Below are positions 44,970-53,893 of a DNA stretch of 64,000 bases, in pieces. Positions within the stretch are counted from its first letter, which is position 1. The number at the start of each line of letters is the position of its first letter. The notes under the pieces are model-generated. The model did not search any database. It saw only the letters and a program-made list of their open reading frames with translations, and was not told the origin of the DNA. The stretch comes from Bacteroidaceae bacterium (GTDB lineage Bacteria; Bacteroidota; Bacteroidia; Bacteroidales; Bacteroidaceae), in NCBI GenBank assembly GCA_024401305.1, contig JAKSLI010000010.1, positions 1 through 64,000 of the forward strand, given 5' to 3'. Made by a program: the position numbers and the translations under genes.

Positions 44970-45545
44970 ATGAATAACTTGAATTACAAATATAAAATAA
45001 ACGTTTATTCTCCTCCTGTGGGAAACCTTCCGTTTGAGGATATATCTTTATTGTTGAAAGATGCTTTCGCAGAACGCCTTGAAGCTGGATTGAATTTCAG
45101 ATGCGCTAATTATTCACAAGAAGATGTTAAAAGGTACTTTGGAGGTGAATCATGGGTTATATTAGCTTTTGATGAAGAAAATAAGCCAATAGGAATGTTG
45201 AAACTCAGTATTCATAAGCTCGGTCCTTTTAAGTTTGGAACCCATGGTATTGTTGCTGTGTCTTCTAAGATGAAAGGACAAGGGATTGGGAAGAATATGT
45301 TTTCTTATCTGGAAGAAATCGCGCTCACGCAGAATTTGGCTTTTATCATTTCTGATACAGCAGAACAAGCAATAAGTTCTGTTATATATCATGAGAAAAT
45401 GGGATTTCGTCAATATGCTTATAAAAAGTACCCGAATAGAACTTATCGATCATTAAAGTTCATCAAGACTTACAAAAAAGGGCTTTTCTTCATCCCATTG
45501 GTTTGTAGGCTTGGCAAGTTTGTTACAAATTTTACATGTAAATAA
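44970..45545 (+). CDS. GNAT family N-acetyltransferase, copy 2
   Basis: 191 residues from the ATG at 44970. The motif [23 protein letters not shown] carries the acetyl-CoA loop; [28 protein letters not shown] mirrors the GNAT at 43520-44071. The TTG at 44943 would lengthen it into the preceding LicD gene and is rejected. The order LicD, GNAT is repeated twice in this stretch, implying a duplicated pair. Confidence 0.88.
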   Translation: MNNLNYKYKINVYSPPVGNLPFEDISLLLKDAFAERLEAGLNFRCANYSQEDVKRYFGGESWVILAFDEENKPIGMLKLSIHKLGPFKFGTHGIVAVSSKMKGQGIGKNMFSYLEEIALTQNLAFIISDTAEQAISSVIYHEKMGFRQYAYKKYPNRTYRSLKFIKTYKKGLFFIPLVCRLGKFVTNFTCK

Positions 45546-45555
45546 TAACCAAAAT

Positions 45556-46635
45556 ATGATAAATTTTACAGTAGGACCTGTTCAATCTTCTGATGCAGTA
45601 AGAGCGATTGGCGGTGAGCAAGTACCTTATTTCAGAACTTCGGAGTTCTCTGAATTGATGTTGGAGAACGAACGTCTTATAAAGAAATTTGCACACACTA
45701 CAGATGACAGTCGCGTAGTGTTCATGACATGTTCCGGATCAGGAGGCATGGAAACAGCCATCATGAACTGCCTTACAAGGGACGATAAGGCTCTCGTTGT
45801 GAATGGTGGTAGCTTTGGAGAGCGTTTCGTAGAGTTGCTTACGCTTCATGAAATTCCTTTTACGGAGATAAAGCTTGAAGCTGGTAAGGCTTTGAAACCA
45901 GAGCATCTTGCGCAATACGAAGGTCAAGGATATACAGCCTTCCTCCTCCAAAAACATGAAACATCTACAGGTGTTCATTACGATGTAGATTTGGTTGGCA
46001 ACTTCTGCAAGCGCAATAACTGCTTCTTGATTGTTGACACCATAAGCACTTTCCTCTGTGATCCGTTTGATATGGCAGAAATAGGTGCTGGCGTGATGAT
46101 TACAGGTAGCCAGAAGGCTCTTGCTTGTGCTCCGGGAATTGCAGTCATGGCTCTCGCTCCTTCTGCATTGGAGCGCATAGAAAAAACAAAGTGCTGTTGT
46201 CAGTACCTTGATCTGAAACTTGCGCTTAAGAATATGGAAAGAGGACAGACTCCTTGGACTCCAGCAGTAGGAATTCTTCGTCAGATTAATGTCCGCCTGA
46301 AGGAAATAGAGGCTATGGGAGGCGCTGAAGCGGAGATTACACGCTGTGAGAGCCTTGCAAAATATTTCCGTGATAAACTTGTAGAACATGGCCTTCCGTT
46401 TGAAATTATCAGCGAATCATTGAGTAATGCAGTAACCCCATTGCATCCAACCACAGCATCAGCCAACGACATCTTCCTAAAAATAAAGGATGAGTATGGC
46501 ATGTGGATTTGTCCGAATGGCGGAAGCATGAAGGATACTGTGTTCCGTGTAGGACATATCGGCTATCTAACAACAGCCGATTATGATAAACTTATAGATG
46601 CATTCTTGGATTTGAGAGAGAAGAAGTTTATTTGA
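45556..46635 (+). CDS. Class V aminotransferase (PhnW/SGAT-like)
   Basis: 359 residues from the ATG at 45556 ([12 protein letters not shown]). FTVGPV at the start, [10 protein letters not shown] (phosphate-binding of PLP), VDTISTF near 162 and the Schiff-base lysine in [12 protein letters not shown] (Lys187) place it with serine-glyoxylate/2-aminoethylphosphonate-pyruvate aminotransferases. In capsule loci such enzymes aminate small phosphorylated ketones or aldehydes. Together with the CDP-fusion upstream it may form an amino-alcohol-phosphate donor for LicD. No PEP mutase gene is present, so a phosphonate route would be incomplete here. Confidence 0.9.
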   Translation: MINFTVGPVQSSDAVRAIGGEQVPYFRTSEFSELMLENERLIKKFAHTTDDSRVVFMTCSGSGGMETAIMNCLTRDDKALVVNGGSFGERFVELLTLHEIPFTEIKLEAGKALKPEHLAQYEGQGYTAFLLQKHETSTGVHYDVDLVGNFCKRNNCFLIVDTISTFLCDPFDMAEIGAGVMITGSQKALACAPGIAVMALAPSALERIEKTKCCCQYLDLKLALKNMERGQTPWTPAVGILRQINVRLKEIEAMGGAEAEITRCESLAKYFRDKLVEHGLPFEIISESLSNAVTPLHPTTASANDIFLKIKDEYGMWICPNGGSMKDTVFRVGHIGYLTTADYDKLIDAFLDLREKKFI

Positions 46636-46652
46636 TAAGTAACAAATGCGAT

Positions 46653-47540
46653 ATGAACAAACCAACAATAACAGTATTTACTACCACATATAATAGAGCC
46701 TATATTCTGTGGAAGGGTTATGAGGCATTGAAGCGTCAGACATGCAAGGACTTTGAATGGCTTGTTGTTGACGATGGTTCTACTGATAACACAAGAGAAC
46801 TTGTTGATGGATGGATAAAGGAAGGCATCGTGCCAATCCGCTATATATACAAGAAGAACGGTGGCATGCACTCAGGACATAATGTGGCTTATGCCAACAT
46901 TGACACCGAACTGAACATCTGTGTGGACAGCGATGACCATCTTACTGACAATGCCATAGAACTGATTCTTGACCGTTGGAAAAAATGCAAGGCCCCAGAT
47001 GTAGCAGGACTTATAGGTCTTGACATCTATACTGATGGCACTTGCGTTGGAACCAAGTTTCCGGATTGGGCTTACAGGGTAAAATCGATGGGACTTGCCA
47101 GACTTTATGGAGTGACATGTGATAAGAAATATATTTATCGAACAGATGTCATCAAGCGCTATATGCCATATCCTGAGTTTGAGGGCGAGAAGTTTACTCC
47201 GCTGAACTATGTCTATGGACAGATAGATCTTGACTACGACCTTGTATGCTCAAATGATGAATATTGCATCGTAGAGTACATGCAGGACGGATCTACACTT
47301 AACATGTTCTGGCAATACAGGAAGAATCCACGAGGATTCATGCATGAAAGGAATGTGTATATGAAGATCTATCCTACGAGAAAGTTCCGATTCACAAGGG
47401 CTATTCATTATGTTTCTTGTGCCATATTTGCAAAGGAATGGCGTTTCTTCCAGAAAGCGAGCAACAAGTCTGCCGTCTTTTTTGCTATTCCATTCGGCAT
47501 TCTACTCAATCTGTATATAAGGTGGAAAACAAGAAAATAA
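46653..47540 (+). CDS. Glycosyltransferase family 2
   Basis: 295 residues from the ATG at 46653 (MNKPTITVFTTTYN). ITVFTTTYNRAYILWKGYEA, VVDDGSTDNTRELV, KNGGMHSGHNVAYANI and the metal-binding CVDSDDHL near 92 mark a GT2. The upstream TTG at 46632 lies inside the preceding gene's end. Later residues (REDMKIYPTRKFRFTRAIHYVS-like) are found in GT2 members of O-antigen clusters. It is followed by a GT4 gene seven bases on. Confidence 0.92.
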   Translation: MNKPTITVFTTTYNRAYILWKGYEALKRQTCKDFEWLVVDDGSTDNTRELVDGWIKEGIVPIRYIYKKNGGMHSGHNVAYANIDTELNICVDSDDHLTDNAIELILDRWKKCKAPDVAGLIGLDIYTDGTCVGTKFPDWAYRVKSMGLARLYGVTCDKKYIYRTDVIKRYMPYPEFEGEKFTPLNYVYGQIDLDYDLVCSNDEYCIVEYMQDGSTLNMFWQYRKNPRGFMHERNVYMKIYPTRKFRFTRAIHYVSCAIFAKEWRFFQKASNKSAVFFAIPFGILLNLYIRWKTRK

Positions 47541-47547
47541 CCATCTG

Positions 47548-48684
47548 ATGCAAAAAAAGAAGTTCTTTATAACAACAACCATACCGCTGACATTCCTTTT
47601 CTTTCAGGGACAGCTGAAGATGTTGGCAGAGTTTTTTGATGTTACTGCCGTAACATCTTCGGGAAAACTCCATGTCTCGGAAGAAGAGCAGAAGCATTTC
47701 CGATTGCAGCGATTGGAAATGGAGCGTGAAATTTCTCTGGTAAAGGATTTCATCGCCCTCCTGAAATGGATCTGGCTGCTCATTTGTGAGCGTCCTTATG
47801 TGGTACACGCAAACACTCCAAAAGCATCGTTGCTTGCAATGGTGGCAGCTTGGATTACCTGCCGTCCTGTAAGAATCTACATGTGTCATGGCTTGCGTTA
47901 TCAAGGCAGTAAAGGCCTCAAGCGCAAGTTGCTCATGAACATGGAACGAATCTCTTGCTTTTGTGCCAATAGGGTAATATGTGTAAGCCAAGGAGTTAGA
48001 GAGCAGTTTGCAGAAGACAATATCTGTAAACTTGATAAGTCGCAGGTTATATTATACGGAAGCGCCAACGGTATTAATACCGATGATTTTGATCCGGACC
48101 TTGTTGATGCAGAATCCATAAAGGAGCAATTCGGGCTGAAGGAAACCGATTTCGTTTGCTCTTTTGTTGGCAGAGTGGTAAGGGACAAGGGAATTGAGGA
48201 ATTGGTAGATGCCACAATACGACTTCGCAACGAGGGCATTCCTGTGAAACTATTGTTGATAGGGCCAAAGGAAGACGATCTTGACTCTTTGTCGGAACGC
48301 ACTATGAAGCTGATATCCGCCAACAATTTTATAATTGAATGTGGTTTCCAAACAGATGTCCGTCCATTTGTGAAAGCATCACAAGTGCTTGTGTTGCCTT
48401 CATATCGTGAAGGTTTTGGGCAGGTTCTTGTTGAGGCAAACTCATTAGGTGTACCAGTGATAGCAAGCCGCATCATCGGTTGCAAGAATGTGGTGGAAGA
48501 AGGCGTCAATGGACTTCTTTGTGAACCTGCTGACTTGGATTCCCTTAGCAATGCTATGCGAAGAATCATGTTGGATGATAAACTATATGATAGAATAAAG
48601 GATCAATGTAGGCAATATACGATTAGTCACTTCGACCGTAAAAAAGTTGCCTCTGCATATATGGATTATTACACACACTTATAA
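47548..48684 (+). CDS. Glycosyltransferase family 4
   Basis: 378 residues, GT-B fold. An N-terminal hydrophobic start is followed by VHANTPKASLLAMVAAW and YMCHGLRYQGSKGLKR; the C-terminal domain has SFVGRVVRDKGIEELVDA near 205 and the donor site VLPSYREGFGQVLVEANSLGVPVIASRIIG (E-x7-E motif) near 290. Strong resemblance to the GT4 group that adds sugars to a bacillosamine-type primer or later in repeat units (PglA-like YMCHG...), which would fit the adjacent DegT aminotransferase gene. The exact sugar is unknown. Confidence 0.93.
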   Translation: MQKKKFFITTTIPLTFLFFQGQLKMLAEFFDVTAVTSSGKLHVSEEEQKHFRLQRLEMEREISLVKDFIALLKWIWLLICERPYVVHANTPKASLLAMVAAWITCRPVRIYMCHGLRYQGSKGLKRKLLMNMERISCFCANRVICVSQGVREQFAEDNICKLDKSQVILYGSANGINTDDFDPDLVDAESIKEQFGLKETDFVCSFVGRVVRDKGIEELVDATIRLRNEGIPVKLLLIGPKEDDLDSLSERTMKLISANNFIIECGFQTDVRPFVKASQVLVLPSYREGFGQVLVEANSLGVPVIASRIIGCKNVVEEGVNGLLCEPADLDSLSNAMRRIMLDDKLYDRIKDQCRQYTISHFDRKKVASAYMDYYTHL

Positions 48685-48714
48685 TAAACGATTTGACGAA
48701 AAATATAAAAGAAT

Positions 48715-50043
48715 ATGTCATACGAACCAAAAAATACGATTAATCTTTGCCTTGCTCACATGTCTGAGGAAGGTTGGGAAAGAAAATTCATTGATGAAGC
48801 ATTCGATACCAATTGGGTAGTTCCTCTTGGACCGAATGTTGACGGATTTGAAAAAGACCTAGAAGAATATGCTGCAGAAAGGGGTGGAAAGAAATCCATT
48901 GTTGCTCTCTGTTCTGGAACTGCTGCTGTTCATTTGGCACTGCTGGCTGCAGGGGTACAACCAGGAGATGAAGTCATTGTGCAGACATTCACTTTCTGCG
49001 CTTCTTCTCATCCTGTAAAATATCTCGGCGCAACGCCGGTCTTTGTGGATTCAGAACCTGGTACATGGAATATGGATGTTATCTTGCTTGAGGAAGCCAT
49101 AAAAGACCGTATTGCAAAGACCGGTAAAACTCCGAAGGCTATCGTCCCTGTTTCGTTGTATGGAATGCCATACGATTGCGAAAGCATCATAGAGGTAGCA
49201 AACCGTTATGGAATAGAAGTCATTGAGGACGCTGCTGAAGGTTTTGGATCTTCTTTTGACGGTAATCTATTGGGTACATACGGCAGGTTTGGTATTTTGT
49301 CTTTTAATGGTAATAAGATGATTACCACTTCTGGTGGTGGCGCTTTGATTTGCCAGAATGAGGAGGACAAGAATACCATTATGTGGTATGCTACGCAGGC
49401 ACGTGATGCCTACCCATATTATCAGCACACAGCCATTGGTTACAACTATCGTTTGAGCAATGTTTGTGCAGGCATAGGCCGTGGACAGATGAAGATTGTT
49501 GACAAGCACATCGCCCATCACAAGCATGTTTGTGAGCTTTATGCAAAGTTGCTCTGCGGGGTAGATGGGACTGACCTGCTGCATGCTGAAGGAGGACTTA
49601 TCCACAGCACGATAATTCCAGGATTGTCGCTTCATGTGAATCCTGCAGATATACGCTATGAGTCGAACTTTTGGTTGTGTACTGTTCTTTTGGATCCTAG
49701 CATTAGGATCGTCGGTCAGGAGAATGCATACAAGGAGGTGGTGAAGAGTGCAATTGGCGGTGCTGCAGGAGTCATCAAGGAAGTTGATTCGGCTGTTACA
49801 GATTGCCAACCAAACGAGAACATTGAGGCTCTTCGCATGTATATGTGTTCAAAAAAGGTTGAAGCACGCCCATTGTGGAAACCTATGCACAAACAGCCAG
49901 TTTATGCTGATTGCCCTGCTTATGTCAATGGAGTAAGTGAGGAAATCTTCAAAAAAGGTATCTGCTTACCTTCTGGTCCTTGTGTTTCGGATGAGGATGT
50001 TCATTACATTGTTGAATGCATAAAGTCAGCTATTGTGAAATAG
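48715..50043 (+). CDS. DegT/DnrJ/EryC1 aminotransferase (PglE-like)
   Basis: 442 residues, PLP-dependent sugar aminotransferase. CSGTAAVHLALLAAG (66-80), QTFTFCASSHPVKYLGATPVFVDSEP, EDAAEGFGSS and the Schiff-base lysine in SFNGNKMITTSGGGAL (Lys201), plus NYRLSNVCAGIGRGQ, define the family. It likely aminates UDP-4-keto-6-deoxy-GlcNAc made by the CapD/PglF-like dehydratase at 17843, yielding the substrate for the PglD-like acetyltransferase at 36448. It contains an insert around residues 280-340 (ADIRYESNFWLCTVLLDPS, then a linker) that some family members also have. Confidence 0.94.
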   Translation: MSYEPKNTINLCLAHMSEEGWERKFIDEAFDTNWVVPLGPNVDGFEKDLEEYAAERGGKKSIVALCSGTAAVHLALLAAGVQPGDEVIVQTFTFCASSHPVKYLGATPVFVDSEPGTWNMDVILLEEAIKDRIAKTGKTPKAIVPVSLYGMPYDCESIIEVANRYGIEVIEDAAEGFGSSFDGNLLGTYGRFGILSFNGNKMITTSGGGALICQNEEDKNTIMWYATQARDAYPYYQHTAIGYNYRLSNVCAGIGRGQMKIVDKHIAHHKHVCELYAKLLCGVDGTDLLHAEGGLIHSTIIPGLSLHVNPADIRYESNFWLCTVLLDPSIRIVGQENAYKEVVKSAIGGAAGVIKEVDSAVTDCQPNENIEALRMYMCSKKVEARPLWKPMHKQPVYADCPAYVNGVSEEIFKKGICLPSGPCVSDEDVHYIVECIKSAIVK

Positions 50044-50079
50044 TGTGGTTTGTTTTTGGGTTCATATGACAATTCATAT

Positions 50080-51837
50080 ATGATGCTTTCGTTCAAAAAA
50101 AAGGAAAAAGTCAATAAACGCAGATATCTGATAATTCTTGTTTCCTTGTTATGTCTTGCACCTCTGATAGCAGCTGCTCAGGATGAAGAAGACTTTTCTA
50201 AGTTGGCGCGGCGTAGCATTGATTCTTATGAGAAGAAACTGGAGAAAGAGCAGGCGGGTTACGATTCTGCTGTATGGCATGGTGCTGCTTATGTCGGTAC
50301 AAGCAGTCGTGGACACATCTTGCCTAACGGTTTCTTCAATTATAGGAAGGGGAAGGTTCAGATGAAGGGCGATATTGAGATGGATTTCTCCAATCTTAAT
50401 ACATCGCGAACGGAAGAGGCTAATCATGATAACGGTGCTTATCAGTACACCAGTACAAAGATTGCCAATAGATACGAGCACGAGAATCTTACCTTTCGCC
50501 TTGACTATCATCTTGATAAGCAGAACATCCTTGCTTTTGATTTCTTCCAGAAGTATCGTTCCGACCATGTAGGTGAGACTGCCAACCTTTACAAGGAATC
50601 GAAAGAAGGTGCAGATGGAAACACTTATGAGGACCAACATCGTAAGCAGAAGGATTTCAATTGTGGCTCGCTTGTTGAATATCTTCATAATTTCACGCCG
50701 GGAGGTTCGTTTTCTGCCCGTGCATACATTAAATACGACAATACTCCAACCGACATCACCAGCGAGGTCTGGGGTAAGGAACTTGTGTATAAAGAGTCCT
50801 TTGACCATCGCTCTCATCGCTCTACCGACAAGAAAGGGCAGTTGATTTACCTCTCCCCAAAATGGAGTGGTTTCAGTTTCGGCCTGCGTGAGAAGGTCGG
50901 ATTTACGAACACACAAATCAATGACGAAATATCAACATTCGGTTACGATGTCACACAAACCCTTTCTTCGGGTGATTTGAAGTATGCTTTAGGCAACTTC
51001 TCTTTTGTTGCTCAAGGCGGTCTTGAGACTTACCACCACAAAGTGAAAACCCATAGCGGCGACAACAAGGGAGAAATAAACCATATATACCGTGATTTCA
51101 TCTATGATATCACTGCCACATGGAAGATGAATGCCCATAATACCCTCAAACTTAGTTATGGACACTCCATAGATCGCCCTACTTACACACAACTCTACCC
51201 ATTCGTTCATGTGGGTTCAAACATCGGTTCGCGTGTGAAGGGTAATGAAAATCTGCAGCCTGCCATAACAAATAAAATTCAAGGAAAATATACTTACAGC
51301 GTTCCTACCTTCGACATCAGCACTACTCTCACTTACCAAAAAAAGTCGGATGACATCACGAGCATTGCCACTTACGATGAAGTAGAGCAACTTAATGTGA
51401 AGACATGGATAAATGATGCCGAATACAATACCCTCAGAACCGCAATAGAAGGCGAGGTTACCAGTGGAAATTTCAACATGACATTTGGCGCTCGTGTTCA
51501 GCGTCTATGGTATGATGGTGAGAATGTATCGGAAGACAAGGCATGGTCATACAGTTTCAAGGTTCGTCCTGCAATATTGCTGCCTAATGAATGGAAATTG
51601 TCTGCTGTAGCCCTTTACAATGGTCGTGAGGAGCATCTCCACTACTACAACGAGGCTTACACCTATCTTGCTCTCAGGGCGCAGAAGCAGTTGGGCGACT
51701 GGGCAGTATATGCTTTCATGCAAGACTTGCTCAACGAGAGTCATGTGAAGAGCCAGTATAGCAAAGGCAACTCCATCCTCACTACGAATAACTACAATAC
51801 TCGCGCACTTATCATCGGCTGTTCTTATAGATTCTAG
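50080..51837 (+). CDS. Outer membrane beta-barrel protein (OMP_b-brl_3 type, no plug)
   Basis: 585 residues. A long N-terminus with a basic start and hydrophobic core (KRRYLIILVSLLCLAPLIAAAQ) forms the signal peptide. There is no carboxypeptidase-like or TonB plug domain; a short linker (DFSKLARRSIDSYEKKLEKEQ) leads directly to beta strands ending in an aromatic (ALIIGCSYRF). LKLSYGHSIDRPTYTQLYPF and GNENLQPAITNKIQGKYTY are motifs of the TonB-dependent-receptor-like barrels PF14905. As the last gene of the polysaccharide run, it may export or anchor the glycan, or may simply be co-transcribed. I start at 50080; the TTG at 50050 is unlikely. Confidence 0.8.
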   Translation: MMLSFKKKEKVNKRRYLIILVSLLCLAPLIAAAQDEEDFSKLARRSIDSYEKKLEKEQAGYDSAVWHGAAYVGTSSRGHILPNGFFNYRKGKVQMKGDIEMDFSNLNTSRTEEANHDNGAYQYTSTKIANRYEHENLTFRLDYHLDKQNILAFDFFQKYRSDHVGETANLYKESKEGADGNTYEDQHRKQKDFNCGSLVEYLHNFTPGGSFSARAYIKYDNTPTDITSEVWGKELVYKESFDHRSHRSTDKKGQLIYLSPKWSGFSFGLREKVGFTNTQINDEISTFGYDVTQTLSSGDLKYALGNFSFVAQGGLETYHHKVKTHSGDNKGEINHIYRDFIYDITATWKMNAHNTLKLSYGHSIDRPTYTQLYPFVHVGSNIGSRVKGNENLQPAITNKIQGKYTYSVPTFDISTTLTYQKKSDDITSIATYDEVEQLNVKTWINDAEYNTLRTAIEGEVTSGNFNMTFGARVQRLWYDGENVSEDKAWSYSFKVRPAILLPNEWKLSAVALYNGREEHLHYYNEAYTYLALRAQKQLGDWAVYAFMQDLLNESHVKSQYSKGNSILTTNNYNTRALIIGCSYRF

Positions 51838-51871
51838 AGGCAAATCGTTAATCCGTAAATTGTAGATCATA

Positions 51872-53140
51872 ATGTGGCTTCTCTGTGATTGCGACAATTT
51901 CTTTGCCTCTTGCGAACGAGTCTTTGCCCCGAATCTGATAGGCAAACCTGTAGTCATTCTTTCAAATAATGATGGCTGCATCATAGCCCGTTCAAAAGAA
52001 GCCAAGCAGCTGGGCATAAAGATGGGTACTCCGCTATATCAGGTCAAGGATTTCCTTGCGAAGAATGATGTGGCGGTCTTTTCAAGCAACTACCTGCTTT
52101 ATGGCGACCTCAGCAGTCGGGTTATGTCGCTCCTTTCACGATATTCCGACAAGTTCTATCAATACAGCATAGACGAAGGCTTCCTTGACATGAGCTGTTA
52201 TGCTTCAAACGAAGAAATCTTGCAGCAGGCACGCACATGCAGGGAAGTGATAACGCGTGGTGTTGGAGTGCCCGTTACGCTTGGCATAGCCCCTACGAAG
52301 ACACTTGCAAAGCTTGCTTCAAAGTTTGGCAAGAAATATGAAGGTTACGGCGGAGTATGTATGATAGATACAGAAGAGAAGCGTTTGCAAGCCCTGGAGC
52401 TCTGTCCTATAGAGGATGTTTGGGGCATAGGTCGCCGTTCTTTTGATAATCTGAATTATTACGGCATCCACACTGCCAAGGATTTTGCCGCCAAGAATCC
52501 TATCTGGGTGCGAAACATGTTTAAGGTTACAGGCTATCGTACATGGCTTGAGCTAAACGGAAAAAATGCCATAAGTGTAGAGGAACTTCCTGAGAGGCAG
52601 TCCATTTGCGTTTCTCGCTCATTCTCAGGCGAGGGAATATGCAAACAGGAGGAAGTGGAAGCTGCAGTATCTAATTTTGCTTCCATTTGTGCAGAGAAGC
52701 TACGACGCCAACATTCCGTCTGCAAACTGATTACCGTTTTCGCATATACGAGCCGCTTCCGTACGGATGTGCCTTCGAAAGTCATTAATGCAACACTTCC
52801 TTTCGCGGTTGCAACCTGCGACACTTGCGAGATTATAAAGGCGGCTATGAGTGTCATCCGTACTCAATGGAGTCCGGGATATGCGTATTATTATAAGAAA
52901 GCAGGCGTAATACTTTCAGAAATATCCTCGGACAAGGTCGTAGAGCAGGATTTGTTTGACAAAACCGATAGACGGAAGCAATATCGACTCAACAAGGTCG
53001 TTGATAGAATAAATCACAAAGGAGGCGGCCAGTCAGTAAGGGTTGCCACGCAGTTCTTGTCAAAGCGTTTTCATCTGAAACGCGAATACATCTCGCGCCA
53101 ATACACTACAAACCTTGCAGAACTATTGAAAGTAAAGTAA
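51872..53140 (+). CDS. umuC: Y-family DNA polymerase, UmuC subunit
   Basis: 422 residues. CDCDNFFASCERVFAPNLIGKPVVILSNNDGCIIARS at the start, then YQYSIDEGFLDMS (catalytic acidic pair, near residue 100), GIAPTKTLAKLASKFGKKY and the C-terminal DUF4113-like region (YRLNKVVDRINHKGGGQSVRVATQ). UmuC carries out translesion synthesis with UmuD'. No umuD is adjacent; the upstream gene is the outer membrane barrel and the downstream gene is xpt. It may have been left after a rearrangement or use a distant UmuD. Confidence 0.94.
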   Translation: MWLLCDCDNFFASCERVFAPNLIGKPVVILSNNDGCIIARSKEAKQLGIKMGTPLYQVKDFLAKNDVAVFSSNYLLYGDLSSRVMSLLSRYSDKFYQYSIDEGFLDMSCYASNEEILQQARTCREVITRGVGVPVTLGIAPTKTLAKLASKFGKKYEGYGGVCMIDTEEKRLQALELCPIEDVWGIGRRSFDNLNYYGIHTAKDFAAKNPIWVRNMFKVTGYRTWLELNGKNAISVEELPERQSICVSRSFSGEGICKQEEVEAAVSNFASICAEKLRRQHSVCKLITVFAYTSRFRTDVPSKVINATLPFAVATCDTCEIIKAAMSVIRTQWSPGYAYYYKKAGVILSEISSDKVVEQDLFDKTDRRKQYRLNKVVDRINHKGGGQSVRVATQFLSKRFHLKREYISRQYTTNLAELLKVK

Positions 53141-53161
53141 ATAATTAGTCCATAAACGCGG

Positions 53162-53199
53162 AAAAGCCACAGCATTCATGTTGAGTGTTGTGGCTTTTT
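53162..53199 (+). terminator. Rho-independent-like terminator after umuC
   Basis: AAAAGCCACAGCATTC pairs with GTGTTGTGGCTTTTT over about 14 bases, loop about eight bases, with a T-run at the end. It separates umuC from the purine operon. Confidence 0.75.
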
Positions 53200-53253
53200 C
53201 TTTAGTTATTTGCAAAAAAAGCAGGAATTGCTCGCAAATACGAAAAAAACATA

Positions 53254-53261
53254 TAACTTTG
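53254..53261 (+). promoter_or_regulatory. -7 element of the purine-salvage operon
   Basis: TAACTTTG followed by CAGTG, 44 bases before the xpt ATG chosen at 53305. I looked for a purine riboswitch-like fold in the leader and found no convincing one. Confidence 0.65.
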
Positions 53262-53304
53262 CAGTGTCAATGCAATGATAATGCTTAACCATAACCAATA
53301 CAAT

Positions 53305-53883
53305 ATGAATTTTCTTGAAGAAAAGATTCTAGAAGACGGAAAGATCAATCCGGGCAATGTGCTCAAGGTTGACAACTTCCTAAACCATCAGATTGACATC
53401 GACATCATGCGCCAGATTGCCTATGAGTTCAAGCGTAGGTTCAAGGGCAAGTCTGTCAACAAGGTGCTTACAATTGAGGCAAGCGGTATAGCTATTGCTA
53501 CGATGCTCGCAGACCTTTATGATGTTCCAGTGGTCTTTGCGAAGAAAAGCCAAACCGTTAACAGCAGTGACGACAAGTATGTGGCTCAGGCCTATTCGTT
53601 CACACACAAGAAGATGAACAATGTCTTCGTGTCTCGTCCTTACCTCTCTGCCGACGACAAGGTGCTCATCGTTGACGACTTCCTTGCCGATGGAGAAGCA
53701 GCAAAGGCTCTCATCAACATCGTTCAGCAGGCAGGTGGAGAAGTGGTAGGCATCGGAGTGGCCATTGAGAAGGGCGTACAGAAGGGCGGCGAGAAGCTTC
53801 GCGAGGCCGGCTATCACTTGGAGTCAATAGCCATAATCGATAAGATGGACTACGAAAGTCAAACAATTGAATTCAGGAAATAA
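53305..53883 (+). CDS. xpt: Xanthine phosphoribosyltransferase
   Basis: 192 residues, start at 53305 (MNFLEEKILEDGK) aligning with known Xpt N-termini; the ATG at 53275 would add ten residues. VLKVDNFLNHQIDIDIMRQIAYEF and the PRPP-binding VLIVDDFLADGEAAKAL are diagnostic, and VLTIEASGIAIATM fits the purine-binding region. The enzyme makes XMP from xanthine and PRPP in the cytosol. It heads a tidy operon with a permease (10 bases on) and a DUF5020 channel-like gene. Confidence 0.96.
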   Translation: MNFLEEKILEDGKINPGNVLKVDNFLNHQIDIDIMRQIAYEFKRRFKGKSVNKVLTIEASGIAIATMLADLYDVPVVFAKKSQTVNSSDDKYVAQAYSFTHKKMNNVFVSRPYLSADDKVLIVDDFLADGEAAKALINIVQQAGGEVVGIGVAIEKGVQKGGEKLREAGYHLESIAIIDKMDYESQTIEFRK

Positions 53884-53893
53884 ATAAGAAACT

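Noticed and set aside
45556..46635. Complete phosphonate (2-aminoethylphosphonate) pathway
   Set aside because: The aminotransferase resembles PhnW-type enzymes, but no PEP mutase or phosphonopyruvate decarboxylase is present in the window, so a phosphonate substituent is not supported.
53262..53304. Purine riboswitch ahead of xpt
   Set aside because: The leader after the promoter element is only about 40 bases and lacks the conserved three-way junction and loop sequences, so there is no room for the aptamer.
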